From assembly GCA_945877315.1 (NCBI GenBank), contig CAMCRP010000013.1:1-61305 (forward strand): DNA of 61,305 nt, in the 5' to 3' direction. Position 1 is the first letter of the stretch. Each line of letters opens with the position of its first letter. The stretch is from an uncultured Ruminococcus sp. GTDB taxonomy: Bacteria > Bacillota > Clostridia > Oscillospirales > Ruminococcaceae. A program made the translations under genes and the position numbers. Below, one piece after another: positions 8,235-16,600 of the stretch. Below the pieces are notes generated by a model. The model saw only the letters and a list, made by a program, of their open reading frames with translations, made no database searches and was not told the origin of the DNA.

Positions 8235-9320
8235 GTCAGTGGTGTTTTCAAATAATTCAGTAGATGAATTATTTGAAGAAATTTGTTTATTCGCACTAGC
8301 GGCGTTTTGCTTTTCAAGTTCGATTACTATATCATATTTCTTTTCAGCGTAATGTGTCTGTAAGAAATTAAATATGTCCTGTGGAAGCTCAATATCCATA
8401 TACTGCTTGTGTTCATCAGAATAATAATTTAATATAACACTTCGTTCATCAATTCTGACCTGATTACTCTGTACTTCCATATGTCCAGGCGTATATGTAG
8501 GTGGTGTATATTCTGCAGGTTTATATCCAGCCATTGCGCCTATTGCCATTCCCATCGGACCAAATAGTAAACCACCTAACATTGATGAGGCAATGCTACA
8601 TCTTCCGGGCTTGAAACTACCTCCAAATGAACTTCCTTCCGTATACGATGCATTAACTGCTGTAACATAGTGGATAGTTCCAGCTTTCTCATAATAGTGA
8701 ATGTGGTCATATGGAATAATTCCATTTACTTCTTGTCGGCTTTTTCCATCTATAGCTAGGAAGTTTAGGCTTTTATTATTCGAGATATATAAAAGTGAAC
8801 AACTGTCGTCACTGCTTTCAAATGTGTAATGAGGGGTATCGCTTTTTATATGAAAATCATAAGTGTTTTTGTAAAAAAGTAGATTTTCTTCAAGTTCTAA
8901 TTCTTTTTGCCGTTTTAACTCTTCTGCTTTACGTCGTAATTCATTATCAAGCTCGTTTTTGGCATTTTGCCGATTTCTAAAATTTTCGATATTATCACAC
9001 AAAACGGTCGTCATATCATTGTTGTTGTCAGTTATTGGAATCAAGTAAAAAACCCCTGAATTTTTGTTATGAGTTAATGTAAATTGTAAATAGTTGTATT
9101 TGTTTAGAATTTCAGTTTGAACAGAAGCAATTTCTGAATATTCAGCTTTAACGTGAGTAAATCGGTAATTAATATCATCGCCGTCTTTACTAGCAATATA
9201 ACAATTTACATCAATATAATCCTTGTAAAACAATATATTAAATTCTTTTGGCTTTGAAAAAAGTGTATTCTTTATAATTACTTTCTTTTGATAAATTGGT
9301 TTTTCATAATACCCCACCAT
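8199..9320 (-). CDS. SHOCT-type protein with C-terminal domain lost by a frameshift
   Basis: 373 aa from ATG 9320, which has AGGAG 5 nt upstream (the frame is open 14 codons further). The N-terminal half is beta-rich, with a Lys/Glu-rich helix in the middle (ELRRKAEELKRQ) and a glycine-zipper-like stretch, MLGGLLFGPMGMAIGAMAG, that may meet a membrane. Near the end the reading frame meets a run of eight A residues (T run at 8227-8234). One extra base there would continue the frame to the TAA at 8122-8124 and add KQRLADLKELFEDGLINE plus about 15 more residues, a typical SHOCT domain. The gene is AT-rich beside its neighbours and flanked by trpS-end repeats. Function unknown. Confidence 0.75.
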   Translation of the reverse strand: MVGYYEKPIYQKKVIIKNTLFSKPKEFNILFYKDYIDVNCYIASKDGDDINYRFTHVKAEYSEIASVQTEILNKYNYLQFTLTHNKNSGVFYLIPITDNNNDMTTVLCDNIENFRNRQNAKNELDNELRRKAEELKRQKELELEENLLFYKNTYDFHIKSDTPHYTFESSDDSCSLLYISNNKSLNFLAIDGKSRQEVNGIIPYDHIHYYEKAGTIHYVTAVNASYTEGSSFGGSFKPGRCSIASSMLGGLLFGPMGMAIGAMAGYKPAEYTPPTYTPGHMEVQSNQVRIDERSVILNYYSDEHKQYMDIELPQDIFNFLQTHYAEKKYDIVIELEKQNAASANKQISSNNSSTELFENTTDKKNISNKDLPI

Positions 9321-9401
9321 TTTCACTCCTATCGAACATTGAATATTGAAAGTGCCTGTCATCTCGTAAAAAAACAGGCACTTGAATAATTAATAAATAA
9401 T

Positions 9402-9438
9402 AATTACTTCATATCCACAAAACCAACCTTGCGGTAAG
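9402..9438 (-). repeat. intact trpS 3' end, partner of the repeat at 8056-8092
   Basis: Contains the last codons and TAA stop of trpS. Together with 8056-8092 it forms a direct repeat about 1.35 kb apart flanking the SHOCT-type gene, as expected if that gene arrived by insertion at the trpS 3' end. Confidence 0.8.
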
Positions 9439-10423
9439 CCTTTGCAATAGTCTTTGCGGAAATGCGCATTGCTGCCTCGGCGCCTGCGGTGTAGCACTCC
9501 TTCAAATAAGCCTTGTCTGCAATAAGACGCTTGTATTCCTCACGGACAGGTTTGAGGTGGTCGGCAACAGCTTCGCCAACAGCGATTTTGAAATCTCCGT
9601 AGCCCTTTCCTTCAAATTCACGCTCTATCTCCTCGTTGGACTTGCCCGTTACAACGGAATAGATGCTCATAAGGTTGTTGATACCGTCCTTGCCCTCGGC
9701 ATAGCGAACGCAGGCTTCGGAGTCGGTGACAGCCTTCTTGAACTTCCTGATGATAACGTCCGGCTCGTCAAGAATGTAAATGCAGCCGTTCTGATTTTCG
9801 TCGGACTTGGACATTTTCTTTGTGGGGTCTGCAAGGGACATTACCTTTGCACCCACCTTGGGGATATACGCATCGGGGACAGTGAACAGCTCGCCATATC
9901 TCTGATTGAATCTTTGAGCAACATTTCTTGCAAGCTCAAGGTGCTGCTTCTGGTCAACGCCAACGGGAACCAGGTCTGCCTTGTACAGCAGAATATCACC
10001 CGCCATAAGTACGGGATATGTGAAAAGTCCTGCATTGATGTCGTCGGGGTGTTTCTGGGATTTATCCTTGAACTGTGTCATTCTGGAAAGCTCGCCAAAC
10101 TGTGTAGAGCAGGAAAGGATCCAGTTCATCTCTGCGTGGTGACGGTTGTGGCTCTGAATGAAAGCAATGGATTTCTTGGGGTCAATTCCGCATGCAAGTA
10201 TGAGTGCATAGGCTTCAAGAGTGTGCTTTCTCAGCTCTGCAGGGTCCTGACGGACTGTGATTGCGTGCATATCAACAATGGAGTAGATGCAGTTGTAATC
10301 GTCCTGGAGCTTGCCCCAGTGGGAAACTGCGCCAATATAGTTGCCCAGAGTAAATGTGCCTGTGGGCTGAATGCCGCTGAAAATTATCTTTTTCTGCTCC
10401 TGCTGTGTGTTCTGTTCTGACAT
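9404..10423 (-). CDS. trpS: tryptophanyl-tRNA synthetase
   Basis: 339 aa, normal bacterial length. It charges tRNA-Trp in the cytoplasm. Class I signatures: the HIGH-equivalent PTGTFTLGNYIG near residue 20 and KMSKS at about residue 200. It starts 21 nt downstream of the aminotransferase stop, with GAAAGGAACG as ribosome-binding site, so the two probably share a transcript from the promoter at 11671-11699. No T-box leader was seen. Its last 10 codons are present again at 8056-8092. Confidence 0.95.
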   Translation of the reverse strand: MSEQNTQQEQKKIIFSGIQPTGTFTLGNYIGAVSHWGKLQDDYNCIYSIVDMHAITVRQDPAELRKHTLEAYALILACGIDPKKSIAFIQSHNRHHAEMNWILSCSTQFGELSRMTQFKDKSQKHPDDINAGLFTYPVLMAGDILLYKADLVPVGVDQKQHLELARNVAQRFNQRYGELFTVPDAYIPKVGAKVMSLADPTKKMSKSDENQNGCIYILDEPDVIIRKFKKAVTDSEACVRYAEGKDGINNLMSIYSVVTGKSNEEIEREFEGKGYGDFKIAVGEAVADHLKPVREEYKRLIADKAYLKECYTAGAEAAMRISAKTIAKAYRKVGFVDMK

Positions 10424-10444
10424 TTTTTATCGTTCCTTTCGGTA

Positions 10445-11638
10445 TCAGTCAAACATTTCCTTGGAAAGTTTGCCGAGTATTTCTATTCCCTTGACGATCT
10501 GCTCGTCGGTGGGGGTGGAGAAGTTCAGTCTGAATGAGGAGGTCTTGTCGTTTTCAGATATCATAAATGCACTTCCGGGAACGACAGCCACCTTATATTC
10601 CGCAACTGCACGCTTGCAGAAGGACATCATATCGCAGCCGTCGGGGAGAGTTGCCCAGATGAACAGACCGCCCTCGGGACGGGTGTAGGTTATCTTCTTG
10701 GAAAGCTTTTTGTCCATTTCGGAGAGCATTAGTCCGCTCTTTCTTCTGTAAATATCGGGGAGATCTCTGAGATGTCCCTTCCAGTCGTACTCGGTCATAT
10801 ATTTGTGGCATACCATCTGAGAGAGGATATTTGTGTGAACATCGGAAACCTGCTTGCAGACTACTATCTTCTGGATAACAGGCTTGGGTGCGCAGACATA
10901 GCCTACTCTGATTCCCGGGGCAAGCACCTTGCTGAAGGTTCCCGAATAGATAACAATGCCGTCCTTGTCCAGCGTCTTAATGGAGGGGATAGGCTCGCCC
11001 GCAAAGCGCAGTCTGCCGTAGGGGTTGTCCTCCAGGATAAGTACGCCGTACTTCTTTGCAAGCTCGTAAACTGCCTTGCGCTTTTCAAAGCTCGTGCAAA
11101 GTCCCGTAGGATTCTGGAAGTTGGGGATAAGGTAGATAAGCTTGATGTTTTTGCGGGATTTCAGAGTGTCCTCCAGAGCGTTCAGGTCGATTCCGTCATT
11201 TTCAAGGGGAACACCCACAACGCTGCCCTTGTAGGACTTGAATGCGTTAAGGCTGCCGATAAAGCTGGGTGCTTCGCAGATAATGGTGTCGTCCTCGTTG
11301 CACATTACCTTGCAGGAAAGCTCGTTTGCCTGCTGTGCACCCGATGTGATGATAAGGTCATCAAGCTCGGGGTCAAAGCAGCCGTCCTCCGCAAGCTCCT
11401 TTTTCAGGGCTTCGCGCAGGGGAGTGTAGCCCTCAGTAACGCTGTACTGCAAAGCGGCAATGGGGTTTTCCTTCATAATATCGTCAATGATCTTGGTCAC
11501 ATCGGAAACGGGAAAGGTATCGGGGGCGGGATTGCCCGCAGCAAATGATATAACCTCGGGGTCGGCGGTGAATTTCAGTATTTCACGGATAGCCGAAGCC
11601 TGTAAATGTGATACCTTTTCGGAGAAAATATAATCCAT
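10445..11638 (-). CDS. PLP-dependent aminotransferase, class I/II (MocR/LysN-like)
   Basis: 397 aa from ATG 11638, placed by AAAGGA 6 nt upstream (six more codons are open). Fold-type I aminotransferase with AAGNPAPDTFP at the substrate end, the FQNPTG element, and the Schiff-base Lys at about 237 in YSGTFSKVLAPGIRVGY. This pattern belongs to the group containing 2-aminoadipate/aromatic aminotransferases and the catalytic half of MocR regulators; there is no N-terminal helix-turn-helix here. The substrate cannot be named. It lies immediately upstream of trpS. Confidence 0.88.
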   Translation of the reverse strand: MDYIFSEKVSHLQASAIREILKFTADPEVISFAAGNPAPDTFPVSDVTKIIDDIMKENPIAALQYSVTEGYTPLREALKKELAEDGCFDPELDDLIITSGAQQANELSCKVMCNEDDTIICEAPSFIGSLNAFKSYKGSVVGVPLENDGIDLNALEDTLKSRKNIKLIYLIPNFQNPTGLCTSFEKRKAVYELAKKYGVLILEDNPYGRLRFAGEPIPSIKTLDKDGIVIYSGTFSKVLAPGIRVGYVCAPKPVIQKIVVCKQVSDVHTNILSQMVCHKYMTEYDWKGHLRDLPDIYRRKSGLMLSEMDKKLSKKITYTRPEGGLFIWATLPDGCDMMSFCKRAVAEYKVAVVPGSAFMISENDKTSSFRLNFSTPTDEQIVKGIEILGKLSKEMFD

Positions 11639-11670
11639 AAGTAAGCGTCCTTTCATAGATATATGAGTCC

Positions 11671-11699
11671 ATTATAACACATAATTTCGAAAATAGCAA
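11671..11699 (-). promoter_or_regulatory. promoter of the aminotransferase-trpS operon
   Basis: Read on the minus strand: TTGCTA (11694-11699), 17 nt, TATAAT (11671-11676). It sits 33 nt upstream of the aminotransferase start. Confidence 0.7.
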
Positions 11700-11770
11700 C
11701 ATAAATATGAAAACAACTTTGGATTTTGCTGAATTTGTATTCTGATTTTCGCATATAAAGGACGAGGTTT

Positions 11771-13432
11771 ATGAAAAAACAAAGCTTTCTGGTGGGTTCG
11801 GCAATACTTATGGCTTCGGCGGCTGCGGTAAAAATAATGGGTGCGGTGTTCAAGATACCGCTTGCAAATATGCTGGGTGGCACGGGAATGGGGTATTTTT
11901 CCTGTGCATACGGTGTTTTTATGCCTGTTTACGCCGTTTCGGTCACGGGACTTCCCACGGCTGTGGCTGCGGTCACGGCGGAAAACCGTGCGCTTGGGCG
12001 CTTCGGGAACATTTTTAATATCCGAAAAACGGCTTTGTCAATATTCGGTCTGTTCGGACTTGCTGCCTCGCTGCTGCTGATGCTGCTGGCTGTGCCTATC
12101 TGCCGATTTTCGGGGACGCAGTACGTTCTTCCGTCGGTTCTGATGATCGCACCCACTATCCTGACAGGCTGTCTGACGGCGGTTTATCGGGGGCTGTGGG
12201 AGGGTATGCGGAATATGTATCCCACGGCGATCTCGCAGGTCATAGAGGCGTCTGTGAAGCTGCTGTGGGGACTTTCCTTCTGCGGGCTGACATTGACACT
12301 TGCAAGGCGTGACCCTATTTTATATGCGAAAATATTTGCATTTATGGGAAATGATCCCTTGTCGGAGGAAGCAGTTCTGTCGGCGGCATCGGCGGCTGCG
12401 GTTTCGGGGATAACCGTTTCGGGGATATTTTCGGCACTGTATCTTGCAATAAAAGATGGAAAATTTCGGCGGGAACTATGGTTGGAAAATCCCGAAAATA
12501 CGGACAATAAGGTCATGGGGCAGCTGCTTTCGGTGGCAATTCCCGTGGCGGTCGGTTCGCTTATAACAAACCTGACCTCCATTGCCGATCTGTCGACAAT
12601 AACAGCTATTATCGGGAAAACGGCTGCCGAGAATTTAGACTATTTTTCGTCAATGTGCGGCGGACTTGACGACCCCGAAGGGATAGCAAACTTCATTTTC
12701 GGCAGCTTTACGGGACTTGCCGTGACGGTTTTTAACCTTGTTCCGTCATTTACAAATATGTTCGGCAAGGGAATGATACCCGCAATGTCCGAAGCATGGG
12801 CGGCGGGGGACAGGGAGAAAATACGCCGAAGCGTTTGTGACGGCATAACCGCCTGTGCTGCGGTGGCGTTCCCCTGCGGGCTGGGAATATCTGCGCTTGC
12901 GGAGCCTGTGCTGTTTACGCTGTTTGCGTCCCGTCCGAATGAAGCGGCTATATCTGTTGTCCCGCTGAAAATTTTGGGGATAGGGGTGGTGTTTCTCTCT
13001 CTGACTGCGCCAATTTTTGCAATGCTGCAGGCGGCGGGCAGGGCGGATATCCCCGTAAAGCTTATGGCGGCAGGGGCGGCGGTGAAGCTGCTTTTAAATC
13101 TTCTGCTTGTTCCCATACCGACGGTGAACGTTTCGGGGGCGGCTATGGCAACAACAGTCTGCTACGGTCTGCTGTCGGCAGTGTCGGTCACCTTGCTTTG
13201 CCGTCACACCAAAACGGGGATAAGGGAGGCGTTGTCCCCGATTTTTGGCATATGTTTTTCGGGAATTCTCTGTGCTTTGGGTGCGGGATTTGTATCCGAT
13301 ATGCTGGCGGGCAGTGTTTCCCGAGTGGTAAATCTGGGAATTTCCGTCATTTTCGGCGGTCTGATTTACATAATTAGTATATTTTTGCAGCCCAAATTAC
13401 TGAAAAGAATGTTGAAAATGCTAAAATCATAA
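11771..13432 (+). CDS. SpoVB-like polysaccharide/lipid II flippase family protein
   Basis: 553 aa integral membrane protein of the MOP (MATE/MVF) superfamily with about 14 hydrophobic segments. The start FLVGSAILMASAAAVKIMGA and PLANMLGGTGMG are typical of the SpoVB/YabM group, which moves lipid-linked wall or spore-cortex precursors across the membrane. RBS AAAGGACGAGG precedes ATG 11771. The order SpoVB-like, mazG, HU, rqcP recalls the Bacillus yabM-yabN-yabO region and supports this group over a drug exporter. Whether it serves the cortex or vegetative wall cannot be told. Confidence 0.85.
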   Translation: MKKQSFLVGSAILMASAAAVKIMGAVFKIPLANMLGGTGMGYFSCAYGVFMPVYAVSVTGLPTAVAAVTAENRALGRFGNIFNIRKTALSIFGLFGLAASLLLMLLAVPICRFSGTQYVLPSVLMIAPTILTGCLTAVYRGLWEGMRNMYPTAISQVIEASVKLLWGLSFCGLTLTLARRDPILYAKIFAFMGNDPLSEEAVLSAASAAAVSGITVSGIFSALYLAIKDGKFRRELWLENPENTDNKVMGQLLSVAIPVAVGSLITNLTSIADLSTITAIIGKTAAENLDYFSSMCGGLDDPEGIANFIFGSFTGLAVTVFNLVPSFTNMFGKGMIPAMSEAWAAGDREKIRRSVCDGITACAAVAFPCGLGISALAEPVLFTLFASRPNEAAISVVPLKILGIGVVFLSLTAPIFAMLQAAGRADIPVKLMAAGAAVKLLLNLLLVPIPTVNVSGAAMATTVCYGLLSAVSVTLLCRHTKTGIREALSPIFGICFSGILCALGAGFVSDMLAGSVSRVVNLGISVIFGGLIYIISIFLQPKLLKRMLKMLKS

Positions 13433-13449
13433 AAAATTTCAAAAAAGGC

Positions 13450-13478
13450 TTGAATTTATCCGCAAGATAGGTTAATAT
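13450..13478 (+). promoter_or_regulatory. candidate promoter of the mazG operon
   Basis: TTGAAT (13450-13455), 17 nt, TAATAT (13473-13478), 37 nt ahead of the mazG GTG start. Moderate match to the sigma-A consensus. Confidence 0.5.
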
Positions 13479-13514
13479 AAGTAAGTAGCCTTTAAACGGA
13501 AGGAGTTATCCTCG

Positions 13515-14303
13515 GTGGATTTTAAATTCAAGGAAAAATATGAAATAGGCGATCTGCTGGAGATAATGAAAATTCTCCGCTCGGAAAATGGCTGCCCCTG
13601 GGACAGGGAGCAGGATCACAAGTCCATTCGCAAGGATTTTATCGAAGAGGTCTACGAAGCTGTCGAGGCAATCGACAGCGACGATGCGGAGCTTCTCAAG
13701 GAGGAGCTGGGCGACGTGCTGCTGCAGGTGGTGTTCCATTGCAGGATCGAGGAGGAGAAGGGCAGCTTTGCCTTCGGCGATGCTGTTGACGGTATCTGCA
13801 AAAAGCTGATAGTAAGGCACCCCCACGTTTTCGGAGATGTTACTGCGGAAACTGCTGAGCAGGTGCTGAAAAACTGGAACGACATCAAGCAGAAGACCAA
13901 GGGTCAGGAAACCTATGCGGAAACTCTTCGTTCGGTATCTCCCGCACTGCCTGCGCTTATGCGTGCGCAGAAGGTCGGTCAGCGTGCTGCAAGGGCGGGT
14001 ATGGATTTCCCGTCGGCAGAGGAGGCGCTTGTCCGTCTTGAAGAGGAGATCGCAGAGCTTAGAGCTGCAATGGCTTCGGGTAATGCGGAGGATATTTCCG
14101 ACGAGCTGGGAGATCTGCTGTTTTCGGCTGTGAACGTTTCCAGACTTCTTAAAAATGACGCAGAGGAAGCCCTTACAAGGGGCGTCGGTAAGTTTACAGA
14201 CAGATTTGAACGTACCGAAAATTTAATCAGGATGCAGGGGACAGATATGAAAACCCTTAGCATAGATGAGCTTGATGCCTATTGGGATCAAGCTAAGAAA
14301 TAA
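13515..14303 (+). CDS. mazG: nucleoside triphosphate pyrophosphohydrolase
   Basis: 262 aa, starting at GTG with GGAAGGAG upstream. MazG hydrolyses NTPs or dNTPs to the monophosphate and pyrophosphate, clearing unusual nucleotides. Two MazG helical-bundle repeats are visible: CPWDREQDHKSIR with EEVYEAVEAI and EELGDVLLQVVFH, and a second with EELGDLLF-like spacing (DELGDLLFSAVNVSRLL). The acidic ExxE...ExxD metal-binding sets are intact. It is followed after 23 nt by the HU gene. Confidence 0.93.
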   Translation: MDFKFKEKYEIGDLLEIMKILRSENGCPWDREQDHKSIRKDFIEEVYEAVEAIDSDDAELLKEELGDVLLQVVFHCRIEEEKGSFAFGDAVDGICKKLIVRHPHVFGDVTAETAEQVLKNWNDIKQKTKGQETYAETLRSVSPALPALMRAQKVGQRAARAGMDFPSAEEALVRLEEEIAELRAAMASGNAEDISDELGDLLFSAVNVSRLLKNDAEEALTRGVGKFTDRFERTENLIRMQGTDMKTLSIDELDAYWDQAKK

Positions 14304-14326
14304 CATTTTGTTGGAGGTAAAATATT

Positions 14327-14605
14327 ATGACAAAGGCAGATTTAATCAATGCAGTAGCTGAAAAGAGCGAGCTGACCAAGAAGGACGCTGAGAAGGCAGT
14401 AGCAGCTTTCACTTCCGCTGTTACCGACGCACTCGTTAAGGGTGAAAAGGTTCAGATCGTTGGCTTCGGTACTTTTGAGGTAAGGGATAAGAAGGCTAAG
14501 ATGACCATCAACCCCAGAACCAAGGAGAAGAAGGAAGTTCCCGCTAAGAAGGCTCCCGCTTTCAAGCCCGGCAAGGCTCTCAAGGAAGCTGTTGACGTTA
14601 AGTAA
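14327..14605 (+). CDS. hup: HU-family DNA-binding protein
   Basis: 92 aa, the usual HU length. Histone-like dimer that bends and compacts DNA. Signatures: MTKADLINAVAEKSELTKKD and GFGTFEVRDKKA; the beta-arm contains the conserved NPRTKEKKEVPAKKAPAFKPG region. TTGGAGGT lies 8 nt upstream of the start. High use of a few preferred codons suggests strong expression. Confidence 0.96.
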   Translation: MTKADLINAVAEKSELTKKDAEKAVAAFTSAVTDALVKGEKVQIVGFGTFEVRDKKAKMTINPRTKEKKEVPAKKAPAFKPGKALKEAVDVK

Positions 14606-14650
14606 TTTCCGCTTTTGGAATTCTTTTGCTGTTGATTATTAATACAGATA

Positions 14651-14682
14651 TCGGGGTGCAGTCCGCTGCGCCCTGATTTTTT
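14651..14682 (+). terminator. intrinsic terminator between HU and rqcP
   Basis: G/C-rich stem (14651-14661 with 14666-14676, one G-T pair) with a TCCG loop and six T residues. The T run abuts GGGAGGT, the ribosome-binding site of the next gene, so the hairpin probably sets partial read-through into rqcP. Confidence 0.75.
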
Positions 14683-14695
14683 GGGAGGTTTTTAT

Positions 14696-14938
14696 ATGAG
14701 ACTTGACAAATATCTGAAGGTAACAAGGCTTATTAAGCGCAGAACTGTTGCAAATGAAGCGTGCGATGCCGAAAGGGTATTCGTCAACGGAAAGCCTGCC
14801 AGAGCGTCCTACGAGGTCAAGGTGGACGATATTATCGAGATAAATCTCGGTCAGCGTCCGCTGAAGGTCAAGGTGCTTTCCGTCAGCGAATATGCAACCA
14901 AGGATAACGCTGCCGACAACTATATCGTCATTGATTGA
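14696..14938 (+). CDS. rqcP: S4-domain RNA-binding protein, RqcP/YabO type
   Basis: 80 aa from ATG 14696 with GGGAGGT 6 nt upstream. The whole protein is one S4 domain: MRLDKYLKVTRLIKRRTVAN and VFVNGKPARASYEVKVDD. RqcP works with RqcH on stalled 50S subunits, helping add C-terminal Ala tails in ribosome-associated quality control. Place in a spoVB-like/mazG cluster, as in Bacillus yabM-yabN-yabO, supports this over an HslR-type heat-shock protein. A 55-residue gene follows 12 nt later; the usual yabP, yabQ and divIC do not. Confidence 0.88.
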   Translation: MRLDKYLKVTRLIKRRTVANEACDAERVFVNGKPARASYEVKVDDIIEINLGQRPLKVKVLSVSEYATKDNAADNYIVID

Positions 14939-14950
14939 GGAGGGAGAATT

Positions 14951-15118
14951 ATGGGTCCCTTTGAATATGTTGTCGAGAGGATAAACGGCGATTATGCCGA
15001 GCTGCGCAGGACTGACGGGGACGGAGAAATTGTCACTGTGGCAATGGCTCTCCTTCCGCCGGAAACCGATGAGGGCGTCAGACTTCGGTTTGAAAACTTT
15101 TCTTACGAGGTGCTGTGA
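14951..15118 (+). CDS. small DUF3006-like protein
   Basis: 55 aa, with GAGGAGGGAG just ahead of ATG 14951. The sequence starts MGPFEYVVERINGDYAEL and keeps the plan of DUF3006 proteins: ERIxGDYA, a short beta region, and ALLP. These are small beta proteins of unknown role, common in Clostridia. It follows rqcP closely and is probably co-transcribed. Confidence 0.7.
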   Translation: MGPFEYVVERINGDYAELRRTDGDGEIVTVAMALLPPETDEGVRLRFENFSYEVL

Positions 15119-15168
15119 ACTGTATACAATCGGCAGAGTTCACAAAAATTCCGTATGGAAGAAAATTT

Positions 15169-15182
15169 TGTGAACGTTTACA
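15169..15182. promoter_or_regulatory. LacI-type or cre-like palindromic site
   Basis: TGTGAACGTTTACA is a near-perfect palindrome with the central ACGT expected for LacI/GalR-family or CcpA operators. It lies in the 450-nt gap upstream of the lacI-type gene, about 50 nt past the 55-aa gene. Besides this, the promoter and the operator below, I see nothing definite in 15119-15565. Confidence 0.55.
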
Positions 15183-15402
15183 TTCTCAATCGTTTTCGTT
15201 AAGCTGATTTTTATGCAGGGTATAATTTTTGCACAAAAAGATTTGGGAAATGTAGTTTGGTTTATTAAATTTGACATGGAAGTAAAAAGCAATTTGTTTA
15301 TTTATTTTCCATATAGCGACAAATCCATCTGCTAATATGTGCAAAAACCAGCTTTAAATTTGTGCAGAACGACTAATTTTTATAAATTAATTTTAAAAAG
15401 CA

Positions 15403-15431
15403 TTGACATATCGGCTTGTTAGTTGTATATT
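15403..15431 (+). promoter_or_regulatory. promoter of the LacI-type regulator gene
   Basis: TTGACA (15403-15408), 17 nt, TATATT (15426-15431). The palindrome at 15442-15451 starts 10 nt downstream, where a bound repressor would block transcription. Confidence 0.7.
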
Positions 15432-15441
15432 TATAGACACG

Positions 15442-15451
15442 AAAACGTTTT
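15442..15451. promoter_or_regulatory. putative autoregulatory operator
   Basis: AAAACGTTTT, a perfect 10-bp palindrome with a central CG, sits at the expected transcription start of the regulator gene. Central-CG palindromes are typical LacI-family operators, so self-repression is likely. Confidence 0.55.
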
Positions 15452-15565
15452 AAACTATTTGCGGGGTTTTACCCTGCAGACAGAATTCAGACTCAAAATG
15501 CTATGCCCTACACCTTGAAGTATGAATATGCTTTTAGGGTATATTCGTGAAAGTGTGGTGTTCGT

Positions 15566-16576
15566 GTGATCTCAATCAAGGATATTGCTGGCGAGTGCGG
15601 CGTTTCAATTGCTACTGTCAGCAAAGCACTGAACAATCACAAGGATGTAAGCGAGGCTACAAAGCAGCTTGTAAGGGATACCGCCAAAAGGCTCGGCTAC
15701 CTGCCCAATTCTCAGGCAAGGGCGCTGAAAACCAACAAGACATATAACATCGGCGTTCTGCTGGTGGAAAATGCCGACAGCGGTCTTGAGCACAGCTACT
15801 TTTCTTCGGTTCTCAACAGTTTCAAAAGAGAAGCTGAGAAGCATGGCTACGACATAACGTTTATCAGCAGCAATGTAGGTGAGCTTGATGTGACCTACTA
15901 TGAGCACTGCCTTTACAGAAATGTTGACGGCGTGTTCATTGCCTGCGGCGATTTCTACTCGGATAATGTAAGGTCCCTGCTGGACAGTCCGCTGCCTCTT
16001 GTTACGGTCGATTTTATATCGGACAAGAAGCCGTCGGTGGTGTCCGACAATGTTAAGGGAATGAGCGATCTGGTGAGATACGTCAGCAGCAAGGGTCATA
16101 AAAAAATAGCTTACATCTACGGAGATGTTTCCGATGTTACCAAAGCCCGTATTGAGGGCTATAAAACAGCATTGGAGCAGCTCGGGCTGACATATCGGGA
16201 CGAATACATGGTTCGGGGCAAATACCAGGACCCTGTAATAACCGAAAGGGTAATAACAGAGCTTTTGAAGCTTCCCGACCCGCCTACCTGCATAATACTT
16301 CCCGACGATTTTTCGGCAGTGGGGGCTATGAATGCGCTGGAGGAAATGGGTATGTCGGTTCCCGATGATATTTCAATTGCAGGATATGACGGCATTCTGC
16401 TGTCAAGGGTTCTGCGTCCGAAGCTTACTACCATCAAGCAGGATACCGAACGCCTGGGCAGAGAAGCGGCAAGGCTTCTCATCTCCCTCATGCGCAAGGA
16501 AATATCTGCCGATACGCCGCCTGTGGTCATTCCCGGGTACATTCTTGAAGGCGATTCCGTAAAGGAGCTTACATAA
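15566..16576 (+). CDS. LacI-family transcriptional regulator
   Basis: 336 aa, starting at GTG 15566. N-terminal helix-turn-helix ISIKDIAGECGVSIATVSKA, hinge helix ending NSQARALKTNKT, then a periplasmic-binding-like sensor domain (IGVLLVENADSG at about 61). The C-terminal part has the usual ISIAGYDG and PKLTTIKQD marks. It lies directly upstream of the sugar-binding lipoprotein and permease genes on the same strand, so it most likely controls uptake of their carbohydrate and its own synthesis. The sugar cannot be deduced. Confidence 0.93.
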   Translation: MISIKDIAGECGVSIATVSKALNNHKDVSEATKQLVRDTAKRLGYLPNSQARALKTNKTYNIGVLLVENADSGLEHSYFSSVLNSFKREAEKHGYDITFISSNVGELDVTYYEHCLYRNVDGVFIACGDFYSDNVRSLLDSPLPLVTVDFISDKKPSVVSDNVKGMSDLVRYVSSKGHKKIAYIYGDVSDVTKARIEGYKTALEQLGLTYRDEYMVRGKYQDPVITERVITELLKLPDPPTCIILPDDFSAVGAMNALEEMGMSVPDDISIAGYDGILLSRVLRPKLTTIKQDTERLGREAARLLISLMRKEISADTPPVVIPGYILEGDSVKELT

Positions 16577-16600
16577 GGCTTCGGAATTTTCAATTCACGC

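Noticed and set aside
9557-10420. 287-codon plus-strand open frame across trpS
   Set aside because: Antisense shadow of trpS, which has both synthetase signatures.
10772-11548. 258-codon plus-strand open frame across the aminotransferase gene
   Set aside because: Antisense shadow; no family resemblance and no start signal.
9362-11764. T-box or other amino-acid riboswitch for the aminotransferase-trpS operon
   Set aside because: Only about 30 nt separate the promoter and start codon, too short for a T-box.
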